16,215 nucleotides of DNA, from contig JALZVC010000234.1 of NCBI GenBank assembly GCA_023301205.1, forward strand, positions 1 to 16,215. The letters run 5' to 3'. The position numbers were made by a program, and so were the translations under genes. Under the pieces are notes generated by a model that worked only from the letters and a program-made list of their open reading frames with translations, was not told the origin of the DNA and ran no database searches. This stretch comes from Flavobacteriaceae bacterium. Its GTDB lineage: Bacteria; Bacteroidota; Bacteroidia; Flavobacteriales; Flavobacteriaceae. Positions 6,785 through 13,512 of this stretch are shown here, in pieces. Numbering within the stretch: the stretch's first letter is position 1; each line of letters begins with the position of its first letter.

Positions 6785-8153
6785 TACCGCACACGAGGCT
6801 TCGTTTAGAGATCCATCGGGTTATATGTTCTATGATGGCGATACCCTAAGACGTCAAATCAATCCTATCTATTTTAAACAATACGCAGCGCTAAAAGAAA
6901 AAGGCGTTTTTAAAACGTTAATAAAGAACAAACTGCTCATTGGTCATCAAGAAACGGCAGTGACGGAACATGGCATTGTAATCACGCCAGACCCCATTCC
7001 TTTTATCACCAATCCTTACGAGTGGAGTTTTGAGCAATATAAACACGCAGCTTTACATACGTTACAAGTGCATAAATTCGCCTTGTCCAAAGGATTTATT
7101 TTAAAAGATGCATCTGCTTACAACATCACATTTCATAAAGGAAAACCTATTTTTATAGACACCTTGTCTTTTGATTTTTATGAGGAGGGTTCTCCGTGGA
7201 GAGCCTATAAGCAATTTATTACTCATTTTTTTGGGCCGCTAGTATTAGCCAAATATCACGGTGCTAAAATCTTCCAGATGATGCAAACGCATATCGATGG
7301 CATTCCTATGGATATAATTGCATCGATGTTGCCATTTAAAACAAAACTGAGCCCAACATTATACACCAATATTCATTTATTAGCAAAAGCAGAAGGCAAG
7401 CACAATAAAGATTATAATGCAGAAACAAAGGCCATATCGCTTTCTCTAAAAGCCCAGAATAACATTATTGATAGTCTGTTTAATTATATCAAGAAACTGA
7501 CTATTGAAGAGAACACAGAATGGGGCGATTATTACACTAAGACCAATTATGAAAAGGATGCTTTTACCAATAAGGCACTTGTGATTAAAGAGTGGGTGTC
7601 GTTGTTGCAGCCTAAAAAATTAATAGATATAGGAGGGAATGACGGGACATTTGCACGTGAGGTTTTAAGCGATGTGGCCGATGTATTGGTTACCGATATT
7701 GATCCAGAAGCAGTGGGCCAAAACTACAAACAAGCCTCAAAAAATAAAGAACAAAATATGCTTGCCTTTGTGTGCGACGTGTTGCAGCCAGCCCCTGGTA
7801 TAGGGTTTAATAATACAGAGCGTGAATCACTGTTGAAACGCCTTGAAAAGTATGCCCCAGATGTAACTATGGCACTTGCCTTGATACATCATATAACCTT
7901 ATCCGGAAATGTACCGTTTGTAAAATCTGCTCAATTTTTTGCAAGTTTCGCTCATACTTTAATTATAGAATTTCCGAAGCGAGAAGACTCTTGGGTACAT
8001 TCGTTACTCATTAGAAAAAGAGAGTTTATACAGCATTTTGATTTTTATAATGAGGCGGCATTTGAAGAAGGGTATGCTACTTTTTTTACCATAGAAAAGA
8101 AAAAATCCATAGAGGGAACAGAGCGGATAATGTATTTAATGAAACGCAAGTAA
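6765..8153 (+). CDS. NoeA-like protein: kinase-like N-terminus plus SAM methyltransferase
   Basis: 462 residues from the ATG at 6765. In-frame ATGs at 6750, 6759 and 6762 and a TTG at 6747 are alternatives; all lie inside the previous gene. The C-terminal half is a class I SAM methyltransferase: motif I LIDIGGNDG (286-294), acidic motif VTDID (309-313), and LALIHHI (371-377) in the position of motif IV. The N-terminal half has the conserved SFRDPSG (13-19), a long helical part, and LKDASAYN (113-120) followed by GKPIFIDTLSF (126-136). The last two match the pattern of nodulation protein NoeA-like methyltransferases as I remember them. The D-x4-N spacing and the following ID resemble the catalytic loop and metal-binding Asp of aminoglycoside-kinase folds. 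Lacking a signal peptide, it should be cytoplasmic. Likely role: methylation, perhaps also phosphorylation, of a cell-surface glycan or its precursor. The substrate cannot be read from the sequence. Confidence 0.85.
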   Translation: MLNQIDSTAHEASFRDPSGYMFYDGDTLRRQINPIYFKQYAALKEKGVFKTLIKNKLLIGHQETAVTEHGIVITPDPIPFITNPYEWSFEQYKHAALHTLQVHKFALSKGFILKDASAYNITFHKGKPIFIDTLSFDFYEEGSPWRAYKQFITHFFGPLVLAKYHGAKIFQMMQTHIDGIPMDIIASMLPFKTKLSPTLYTNIHLLAKAEGKHNKDYNAETKAISLSLKAQNNIIDSLFNYIKKLTIEENTEWGDYYTKTNYEKDAFTNKALVIKEWVSLLQPKKLIDIGGNDGTFAREVLSDVADVLVTDIDPEAVGQNYKQASKNKEQNMLAFVCDVLQPAPGIGFNNTERESLLKRLEKYAPDVTMALALIHHITLSGNVPFVKSAQFFASFAHTLIIEFPKREDSWVHSLLIRKREFIQHFDFYNEAAFEEGYATFFTIEKKKSIEGTERIMYLMKRK

Positions 8154-8191
8154 AAGAATTAGTATAATGTGTTCTAGCCAGCAATATAACA

Positions 8192-9676
8192 ATGACAAAG
8201 AAGATGAATAGGAAAAAGAATACAAATGCAGTTGCGCCATTTATCATTGGTATTGCAACGGGTTTGTATCCTGTTATTTTTTATTACTCAAATAATTACA
8301 CCCTAATAAACTCATTCGAGCATTTTGCCAAGTTTATAACTTTCTTTTTAATTGTACCGAGTATTGGTTTTGTGATACTCCAAAAAATCATCTTGAAAAG
8401 GAGCTTTGCAACTTGGAAAGTACATATTTACGCCTTTTTAAATGTTGCTGCTTTTTTGCTGTTTATTCAGCTCTGTTTGTATAGTAGCGTGCAATGGGTC
8501 ATAACCATTGTAGCATTTCTCATTGCGGGACTTGTCGCTCGGTTTTTAAGTGCGCATTTAAAGAAGATCGTTGTCTTTCAATTACTATTAGCGTTTATTG
8601 GTTTATTTTCTTTAGTGCCTACCTTATATAGACAGCTTAATTATTCGACAGAATGGATGAAACAACCGGATGGCATTGAAGATGCAACGTTTAAGATAAA
8701 ACCTAATATTTATTTTATTCAACCCGATGGGTATGCTAGTTTTAATATGTTAGCCTCACCAACCTATAATTTTGACAATACTCTATTTGAGACTTTTTTA
8801 GAAGCAAAAAATTTTAAAAAATATCCTGATTTCAGAAATAACTATGGCGCTACCTTGCCTTCTAATAGTTCATTGTTTATGATGAAGCATCATTACTATA
8901 ATGAAGGGTCTAATTTTAGCGAAACGATTAATGCAAGGCAAGTTATAGTCGGGGATAATAGTGTGTTACGAATATTAAAAAATAATGGCTACAGCACATC
9001 CTTTATTGGACAAAAGCCTTATTTTTTAATCAATAAAGCCAAATTAGGCTATGATAAAGTAAATTTTTCTAAAGAGGAAATTTCTTTTATCACAACAGGT
9101 CTCGAGATTAGAAAAGATGTTCATCTTGATTTAGAAAAACAGCTGGACATTTTGCCTAATAATCCGCAATTTACGTTTATTCAAATCATTAGTCCTGGTC
9201 ATATAACTTCAAAATCATACGATAGTAAAGGAATAGAAGGGGAGCGGCTTAGGTATTTAGGAAAGCTAAAAGAAAGTAACGATCATTTAAAACGCATGAT
9301 TCTAAAAATAGAAGAACAAGACCCAAATGCGATGATTATTATTATGGCAGATCACGGTGGTTATGTAGGTTTAGAATCTACAGAGCTTACCACTTATAAA
9401 ACGGATAATTTAGCGATTAGAAGAAGTGTTTTTGGTAGTGCTTTAGCAATTAAATGGCCTAATAGTGAAGTGCCAGCGTATGATTCGGAGTTAAAAACTA
9501 GCGTGAATCTATTTCGTATAATAACTTCTTATTTAAGTGATAACGAGGTGTATCTCGAGCAACTTTCTAACGATTACAGTTATATGGTCATCAAAGAAGG
9601 TGCACCCAAAGGAATTTATAGTTATCTAGACGGTGATGGTAACGAGATCTTTAAACGTCACAAAAATGGCGAATAA
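8192..9676 (+). CDS. Membrane sulfatase-like / phospho-transferase family protein
   Basis: 494 residues. Five membrane spans (about 16-32, 48-66, 77-98, 101-119, 125-146) precede a large domain outside the membrane, the layout of LTA synthase and phosphoethanolamine transferase relatives. The domain starts with the strand PNIYFIQPDGYAS (171-183), where Asp179 sits where the first metal ligand is expected. A conserved-looking NYGATLPSNSS (217-227) offers Thr221 or a nearby Ser as nucleophile. SPGH (335-338) and IIIMADHGG (382-390) provide the other likely metal ligands. The formylglycine sulfatase signature (C-x-P-x-R) is absent, so a true sulfatase is unlikely; group transfer or hydrolysis on a surface glycan fits better. 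The gene starts 38 bp after the methyltransferase and closes the operon. A second ATG at 8204 is possible. Confidence 0.8.
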   Translation: MTKKMNRKKNTNAVAPFIIGIATGLYPVIFYYSNNYTLINSFEHFAKFITFFLIVPSIGFVILQKIILKRSFATWKVHIYAFLNVAAFLLFIQLCLYSSVQWVITIVAFLIAGLVARFLSAHLKKIVVFQLLLAFIGLFSLVPTLYRQLNYSTEWMKQPDGIEDATFKIKPNIYFIQPDGYASFNMLASPTYNFDNTLFETFLEAKNFKKYPDFRNNYGATLPSNSSLFMMKHHYYNEGSNFSETINARQVIVGDNSVLRILKNNGYSTSFIGQKPYFLINKAKLGYDKVNFSKEEISFITTGLEIRKDVHLDLEKQLDILPNNPQFTFIQIISPGHITSKSYDSKGIEGERLRYLGKLKESNDHLKRMILKIEEQDPNAMIIIMADHGGYVGLESTELTTYKTDNLAIRRSVFGSALAIKWPNSEVPAYDSELKTSVNLFRIITSYLSDNEVYLEQLSNDYSYMVIKEGAPKGIYSYLDGDGNEIFKRHKNGE

Positions 9677-9739
9677 TTTCTCTAGATTCAAACGTTAAAA
9701 ACAGGGCAGTATATTTACACTAAATCAAATTGGATTCAC

Positions 9740-9771
9740 AAAAAAAAGACCGACTGCGTTACAGTCGATCT
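9740..9771 (-). terminator. Terminator of the DUF2059 gene
   Basis: The stem CGACTG (9751-9756) / CAGTCG (9762-9767) has the loop CGTTA and extends, past one mismatch, by AGA/TCT. On the reverse strand it is followed by eight T (9740-9747). It lies between two converging genes; for the forward sulfatase-like gene it lacks a good T-tract, though it may still slow polymerase. Confidence 0.8.
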
Positions 9772-9808
9772 CAATAATAATTTACAAATTTTCCTTTAAT
9801 TAAGTCAC

Positions 9809-10348
9809 CTAGAACTGCGCCTGATACCCTTTTGCAGCTAAAGCATCTAGTGTGCTTTTATAAAGGTCACGGCTCCAGTATTCAGAAACTTGAGAGATGT
9901 CTTTTTCTAGCTTAGGTCGCACTTCAAACATTTTCTGACCAGTAACGCTACTGTGAAAATTTGCGAGTTCCTGATTTTGCTCCTTATTCAATTGAGTAGG
10001 GTCCTGTAAAACTTGCTGTCCAGTACCTGTACTATAAAAATTGATTAAGTTATTGATGTCTTCTTTCGAAAAGTTTTCGCGATACGCAGAAGCAAGCATA
10101 CCTACTACTTGATTAATAGCCATTGGTTTTTTAGTTTTTACCTCTGTCCATACTTCAACAGGTACATTTGCACCTTTAAATTGCTGTTCTAGTACATCGA
10201 ACATTTGGTCATATGCACTTTTATACTGTGCATGTGTTCCATTAATGGTAAGGTATTTGACGATACTTTCTTGTCTTGATAGCTCTTGAGCCATCATACT
10301 AAAACAAAAGAGAGAAAATACCGTTAAAAATAAAGATTTGATTTTCAT
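9809..10348 (-). CDS. Secreted DUF2059 domain protein
   Basis: 179 residues with a signal peptide (1-20, ending SMMA before QELS), so the mature protein should be periplasmic or secreted. The region about 82-142 fits DUF2059: ASAYRENFSKEDI, then INFYSTGTGQQ (102-112) and a second, similar NFHSSVTGQKM (130-140). These two F-x-S-x-x-TGQ segments form a short internal repeat. The rest is helical and rich in Gln and Lys, with an aromatic C-terminal end (QAQF). DUF2059 proteins have no established enzyme activity that I know of. The gene is divergent from the metalloprotease-like lipoprotein gene with only 48 bp between start codons, and has its own promoter and terminator, so it is likely a single-gene unit. 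Confidence 0.85.
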   Translation of the reverse strand: MKIKSLFLTVFSLFCFSMMAQELSRQESIVKYLTINGTHAQYKSAYDQMFDVLEQQFKGANVPVEVWTEVKTKKPMAINQVVGMLASAYRENFSKEDINNLINFYSTGTGQQVLQDPTQLNKEQNQELANFHSSVTGQKMFEVRPKLEKDISQVSEYWSRDLYKSTLDALAAKGYQAQF

Positions 10349-10374
10349 TTTGATATATTAAATATTTAGATTTA

Positions 10375-10382
10375 CAAAAATA
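10375..10382 (-). promoter_or_regulatory. Likely -7 element of the DUF2059 gene
   Basis: TATTTTTG on the reverse strand is an exact TAnnTTTG match, 26 nt before the ATG at 10348. It lies in the 48-bp gap to the divergent gene at 10397, so the -33 region of this promoter must extend into the start of that gene. Confidence 0.5.
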
Positions 10383-10396
10383 CAAAAAACATACCA

Positions 10397-11188
10397 ATGA
10401 CTCATTTTTTTAAAATTTCCGCAATATTATTTTTTGTAACACTCGCTGTTGTGTCTTGTAAAAATAACGATGACGATGTGGTAGCCGACTTTAAAGCAGA
10501 AAATAGGAAGGCCTTAGGTACTTCTGGAGAAGACCTTTTGTCTGCAGATACATTTACAAAGCTCAGAATAGAGTTTTTATTTACGGCTTTAACCAGACCC
10601 AAACTAGAAACAATAAATGCTATAGAGCAATTTTTAGAAGCCAGAGTTAATAAACCTGGAGGAATAAGTATTATAGAAACCGAGATACCCGCGCCTAATA
10701 ATGCACCTTTTTCTTTAGATGAGATTAGAGATATAGAAGACGAATATAGAACACAATATACGATAGATGATGATATCGCTGTGAGTGTATTTTTTGCCAA
10801 TGGAAGTTCAGAAAATGACACAGAAACTTCATTTACGCTAGGGAGTGCCTACCAAAATACATCCATGGTGGTTTACAGAAATACCTTGTTCAACTTTGTG
10901 GGAGGTAACAATAATGTGACATTAGCAGAATTAGAAACCGTAACTAGTGAGCACGAGTTTGGACATCTTTTTAGCCTAGTTAATCTTACTAATGATGATA
11001 TTCACGCAAAATACCACTTAGATACAGTTAATGATAAGCATTGTGTAATCGAAGGTTGTTTAATGTTCTTCTCAAGCTCGGTTACTCGATCTCAGATGGA
11101 AACAAGGTTTAAAAACAGAAGTCAAGGTAATCTTCCTGTTTTTGATGATCTATGTATCGAAGATTTACAAGCAAAAGGAGGGAAGTAG
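10397..11188 (+). CDS. Archaemetzincin-like metalloprotease lipoprotein
   Basis: 263 residues. The lipoprotein signal ends LAVVSC with Cys21, followed by KNNDDD, which resembles a surface-export signal. The N-terminal half is helical and unassigned. The zinc-protease core is SEHEFGHLFSLVN (184-196): His186, Glu187 and His190 form HExxH. It is followed by HCVIEGCLM (215-223), where C-x4-C-x-M matches the Cys pair and Met-turn of archaemetzincins, and by Cys253. In archaemetzincins the motif is HExxHxxGxxH; here the Gly is Ser193 and the third His is Asn196. A nearby His (203, 207 or 215) may serve instead, or zinc binding may be altered. Similar flavobacterial proteins are often called membrane metalloproteases. 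Expected at the outer membrane, with unknown substrate. No clear own promoter is seen in the 48-bp divergent gap. Confidence 0.8.
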   Translation: MTHFFKISAILFFVTLAVVSCKNNDDDVVADFKAENRKALGTSGEDLLSADTFTKLRIEFLFTALTRPKLETINAIEQFLEARVNKPGGISIIETEIPAPNNAPFSLDEIRDIEDEYRTQYTIDDDIAVSVFFANGSSENDTETSFTLGSAYQNTSMVVYRNTLFNFVGGNNNVTLAELETVTSEHEFGHLFSLVNLTNDDIHAKYHLDTVNDKHCVIEGCLMFFSSSVTRSQMETRFKNRSQGNLPVFDDLCIEDLQAKGGK

Positions 11189-11493
11189 CCTTTTTAATTA
11201 AACCTTTGTGCTTGTATCTGTATATCGTTATTGTATTTTAGTCTACCAAGTTTTTAGTGGTAGTCCCAGTAGGTAGTAAAATTTTTGTAATACTGCTAAC
11301 TAAATAGTGGCTGTTTTCTATTAATCTGCAAGTGGTAATTGTAACTTTTATAACGTCATCATACAATATTATGTAGTTAGATAAGCGTTAAATTTTACTT
11401 TAATAATCAAAAATCCAAAATCGTTAATCGGTTTTTTTTCTGTCTCAGTTAACAGTAATTGTTACTTCTTTTTAATGTTACTAGCTAATAACT
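11189..11493. other. Intergenic region between converging genes
   Basis: About 305 bp with no supported gene. Weak hairpins are present: CTACCA/TGGTAG (11243-11248 and 11258-11263) without a T-tract, and TAACA/TGTTA (11450-11464) followed by CTTCTTTTT, which could end transcription of the forward lipoprotein gene although it lies about 260 bp after its stop. An eight-T run at 11432-11439 has no clear stem before it. No convincing terminator for the reverse amidohydrolase gene is visible. Confidence 0.4.
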
Positions 11494-13140
11494 TTATTCC
11501 CTAAGATAAACACAATCCCCATTGATAAAAGTAGCTATTACTTTTGTTACCGGTATAGAGTCTTGTGTTATTTTTAGTATATCACGGTCTAGAATGGTGA
11601 AATCTGCAAATTTACCCGCTTCGATACTCCCTTTTTCATTTTCTTCAAAGTTAGAGTAAGCAGTCCAGATGGTCATTCCTTTTAACGTCTCTTCTCTAGT
11701 TAAAGCTTCTTCCATACGGTACCCGTTTTTCGGGGAATTTTTTAAATCCTTTCTTGCTACCGCAGCATAAAATGTATGCATTGGGTTTACCTTTTCTACA
11801 GGGAAATCTGTCCCTAAAACTACCATGCCTGATTGGTCTAGTAACGTTTTGTATGCATAAGCACCTTTTATACGTTCGCTACCTACACGATCTTCTGCCC
11901 AGTACATATCGCTCGTCGCGTGCGTAGGTTGTATAGAGGGAATAATATTTTTTGAAAAAGCATTGAAGTCTTCTTTAGAAAGTACTTGAGCGTGCTCAAT
12001 TTTCCACCTCATATCCTTACTATCAACAATTGCTTCTTTATATGCTCTTATCACAGCAACATTTGCAGAGTCACCTATAGCGTGTGTATTCATTTGATAA
12101 CCAGCTGCTTCGATTCTATTTGCTAATGATTTTAGTTCTCCCTGCGATGTAATCATTGCTCCAAAATGGTTAGATGCGTCACTATACGAGTGCTTCATTG
12201 CAGCACCTCTAGAGCCTAAAGCACCATCGGCATATACCTTTACAGAGCGCACGTGTAATCGGTCTGTTTTAACAATGCCAGTATTTAAATAATGGTCAAG
12301 ATTTTCTGAGGTATTACTAATCATCGCATAGACTTTCATTTTTAAGCTACCCTCTTGCTGCATAGCACTAATAACATCAATCACATTTTTGTTTAAACCG
12401 GCATCATTAATAGTCGTTAAACCTAAGGCGAGACACTTTTCTTCGGCATCTTTAAGCGCATTACGTATATAGGCTTCACTTTCGCTTGGGTAGGTGTCCT
12501 TAACCAATCCCATCGGGCTGTCAATTAAAAGTCCGGTCAGTTTAGGATTATTTGCTGCATCTTTTTCGAGTAAAATGGAACCGCCAACAACTTTTGTTTT
12601 TGGCGTAATTCCTGCAAGCTCTAGCGCTTTAGTGTTGGCAATCATAGCGTGACCATCTATTCGTGTTAAGGCCACCGGCGTGTCTGGAAACAGCGAGTCT
12701 AGCAACTTGTTATTAGGAAATTCTTTTACCTCCCAGTCATTTTGATCCCATCCTCTTCCGCGTATATAACTGGCTCCTTTTTCTTTCTGAAATGCCACAA
12801 CCCTGTCTATAACATCTGCATAACTCACAGTGCCAGATAGATCTACTTGCTGCATAGAAACACCTAAGTTGTATAAATGCGCGTGACCATCGTAGAGTCC
12901 TGGAAGTACCGTTTGCCCTTTGGCATTATAAACTTCCTTAAAAGAATATTTCAGTTCAAGTTCTGGTTTTCTTCCAACTTCGATGATTTTTCCATCTTTT
13001 ATAGCAACTGCATCGGCCATATCAAAATCTGCATTTACCGTATAAATGCTTCCGTTTTTAATAAGCAAGTCTGCTTCTTTTTTATCTGAAACACAAGAGA
13101 ATAAGGTAGTGACTAATAGAATGGATAGTAAAAAGCGCAT
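11494..13140 (-). CDS. Amidohydrolase family 3 (YtcJ-like) lipoprotein
   Basis: 548 residues from the ATG at 13140. An upstream ATG at 13179 is in frame, but its prefix spoils the lipoprotein signal MRFLLSILLVTTLFSC (Cys16). A small beta-sandwich part (22-80) leads into the metal-dependent TIM barrel. Visible metal-site motifs are DGHAHL (84-89), the Lys of VKVYADG (Lys301, a candidate carboxylated lysine), NTHAIGD (351-357), IEHAQ (381-385) and LGTDFP (442-447). The C-terminal strands (ADFTILDRDIL, 512-522) close the sandwich. Relatives are called YtcJ-like or N-substituted formamide deformylase-like; the true substrate is not known and should be some amide or cyclic C-N bond. Unusually for the superfamily it is lipid-anchored outside the cytoplasm, as is common for this group in Bacteroidota. 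It is the last gene of the reverse-strand run. Confidence 0.9.
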   Translation of the reverse strand: MRFLLSILLVTTLFSCVSDKKEADLLIKNGSIYTVNADFDMADAVAIKDGKIIEVGRKPELELKYSFKEVYNAKGQTVLPGLYDGHAHLYNLGVSMQQVDLSGTVSYADVIDRVVAFQKEKGASYIRGRGWDQNDWEVKEFPNNKLLDSLFPDTPVALTRIDGHAMIANTKALELAGITPKTKVVGGSILLEKDAANNPKLTGLLIDSPMGLVKDTYPSESEAYIRNALKDAEEKCLALGLTTINDAGLNKNVIDVISAMQQEGSLKMKVYAMISNTSENLDHYLNTGIVKTDRLHVRSVKVYADGALGSRGAAMKHSYSDASNHFGAMITSQGELKSLANRIEAAGYQMNTHAIGDSANVAVIRAYKEAIVDSKDMRWKIEHAQVLSKEDFNAFSKNIIPSIQPTHATSDMYWAEDRVGSERIKGAYAYKTLLDQSGMVVLGTDFPVEKVNPMHTFYAAVARKDLKNSPKNGYRMEEALTREETLKGMTIWTAYSNFEENEKGSIEAGKFADFTILDRDILKITQDSIPVTKVIATFINGDCVYLRE

Positions 13141-13156
13141 GTGGTGTAGTTTTGGG

Positions 13157-13164
13157 CAAAAGTA
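13157..13164 (-). promoter_or_regulatory. Likely -7 element of the amidohydrolase gene
   Basis: TACTTTTG on the reverse strand is identical to the typA -7 element and lies 16 nt before the ATG at 13140. This implies a very short leader and supports 13140, not 13179, as the start, because 13179 would lie upstream of the promoter. Confidence 0.5.
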
Positions 13165-13198
13165 AACAAAGCAGCACAAATGATATGATGCTTTAACA

Positions 13199-13216
13199 TT
13201 TTGGCGAAAGCCAAAA
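13199..13216 (-). terminator. Hairpin after the small membrane protein gene
   Basis: TTTTGGC (13199-13205) and GCCAAAA (13210-13216) form a perfect 7-bp stem with a 4-nt loop. It lies 12 bp after the stop of the 72-residue gene and upstream of the amidohydrolase promoter. No T-tract follows on the reverse strand, so termination is plausible but not certain. Confidence 0.4.
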
Positions 13217-13228
13217 CAATTAAGAATT

Positions 13229-13447
13229 TTAGTGTCTCTTTGCTGTAACGAACTTAAAAATAAGATAATTTATACCGTATAACAAGCAAAGAAACGTGAA
13301 GATTAGCGCAGTCATTATTAAGATTTCAAAGATATTCACGCTCACATCTTGAACCCGTTCATGAAGGTCTAGAGCAAAGCCTAAAACCGCTAATAATAAG
13401 GAAGAGATAGCAATAATAGTGACGTTATTTATGTGACTAAACCGCAT
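13229..13447 (-). CDS. Small two-span membrane protein, unknown function
   Basis: 72 residues starting MRFSHINNVT. Two hydrophobic segments are clear: about 9-26 (VTIIAISSLLLAVLGFAL) and about 39-65 (FEILIMTALIF, then FLCLLYGINYLIF), separated by a charged loop, LDLHERVQDVSVN. The C-terminus is basic (KFVTAKRH), which suggests it stays in the cytoplasm. I do not recognise a family and see no catalytic motif. The frame is supported by its membrane topology, by its fit between two genes on the same strand (65 bp after the outer-membrane gene, 88 bp before the amidohydrolase start), and by a hairpin just after its stop. No exact -7 element precedes it, so it may be read from the genes upstream. 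Confidence 0.6.
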   Translation of the reverse strand: MRFSHINNVTIIAISSLLLAVLGFALDLHERVQDVSVNIFEILIMTALIFTFLCLLYGINYLIFKFVTAKRH

Positions 13448-13512
13448 ATCATATGTTTATTTTGCAATTTGGCATTTTATTTTCTTGTTATGTAAAACTA
13501 CCAGGTATGTTG

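Noticed and set aside
10402..10821. 139-codon reverse reading frame inside the metalloprotease lipoprotein gene
   Set aside because: It has no recognisable domain and overlaps fully a gene with a clear signal and zinc-protease motif.
11243..11263. CTACCA/TGGTAG hairpin as a terminator of the metalloprotease-like gene
   Set aside because: The loop, not the 3' flank, holds the T run, and TCCC follows the stem, so it lacks the features of an intrinsic terminator.
12877..13089. 70-codon forward reading frame inside the amidohydrolase gene
   Set aside because: It is antisense to the N-terminal coding region and rich in Phe, Ile and Asn without a pattern; a shadow of the real gene.
13141..13179. 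Upstream in-frame ATG of the amidohydrolase gene at 13179
   Set aside because: It would place 13 residues before a perfect lipoprotein signal, and it lies upstream of the exact -7 element at 13157-13164.
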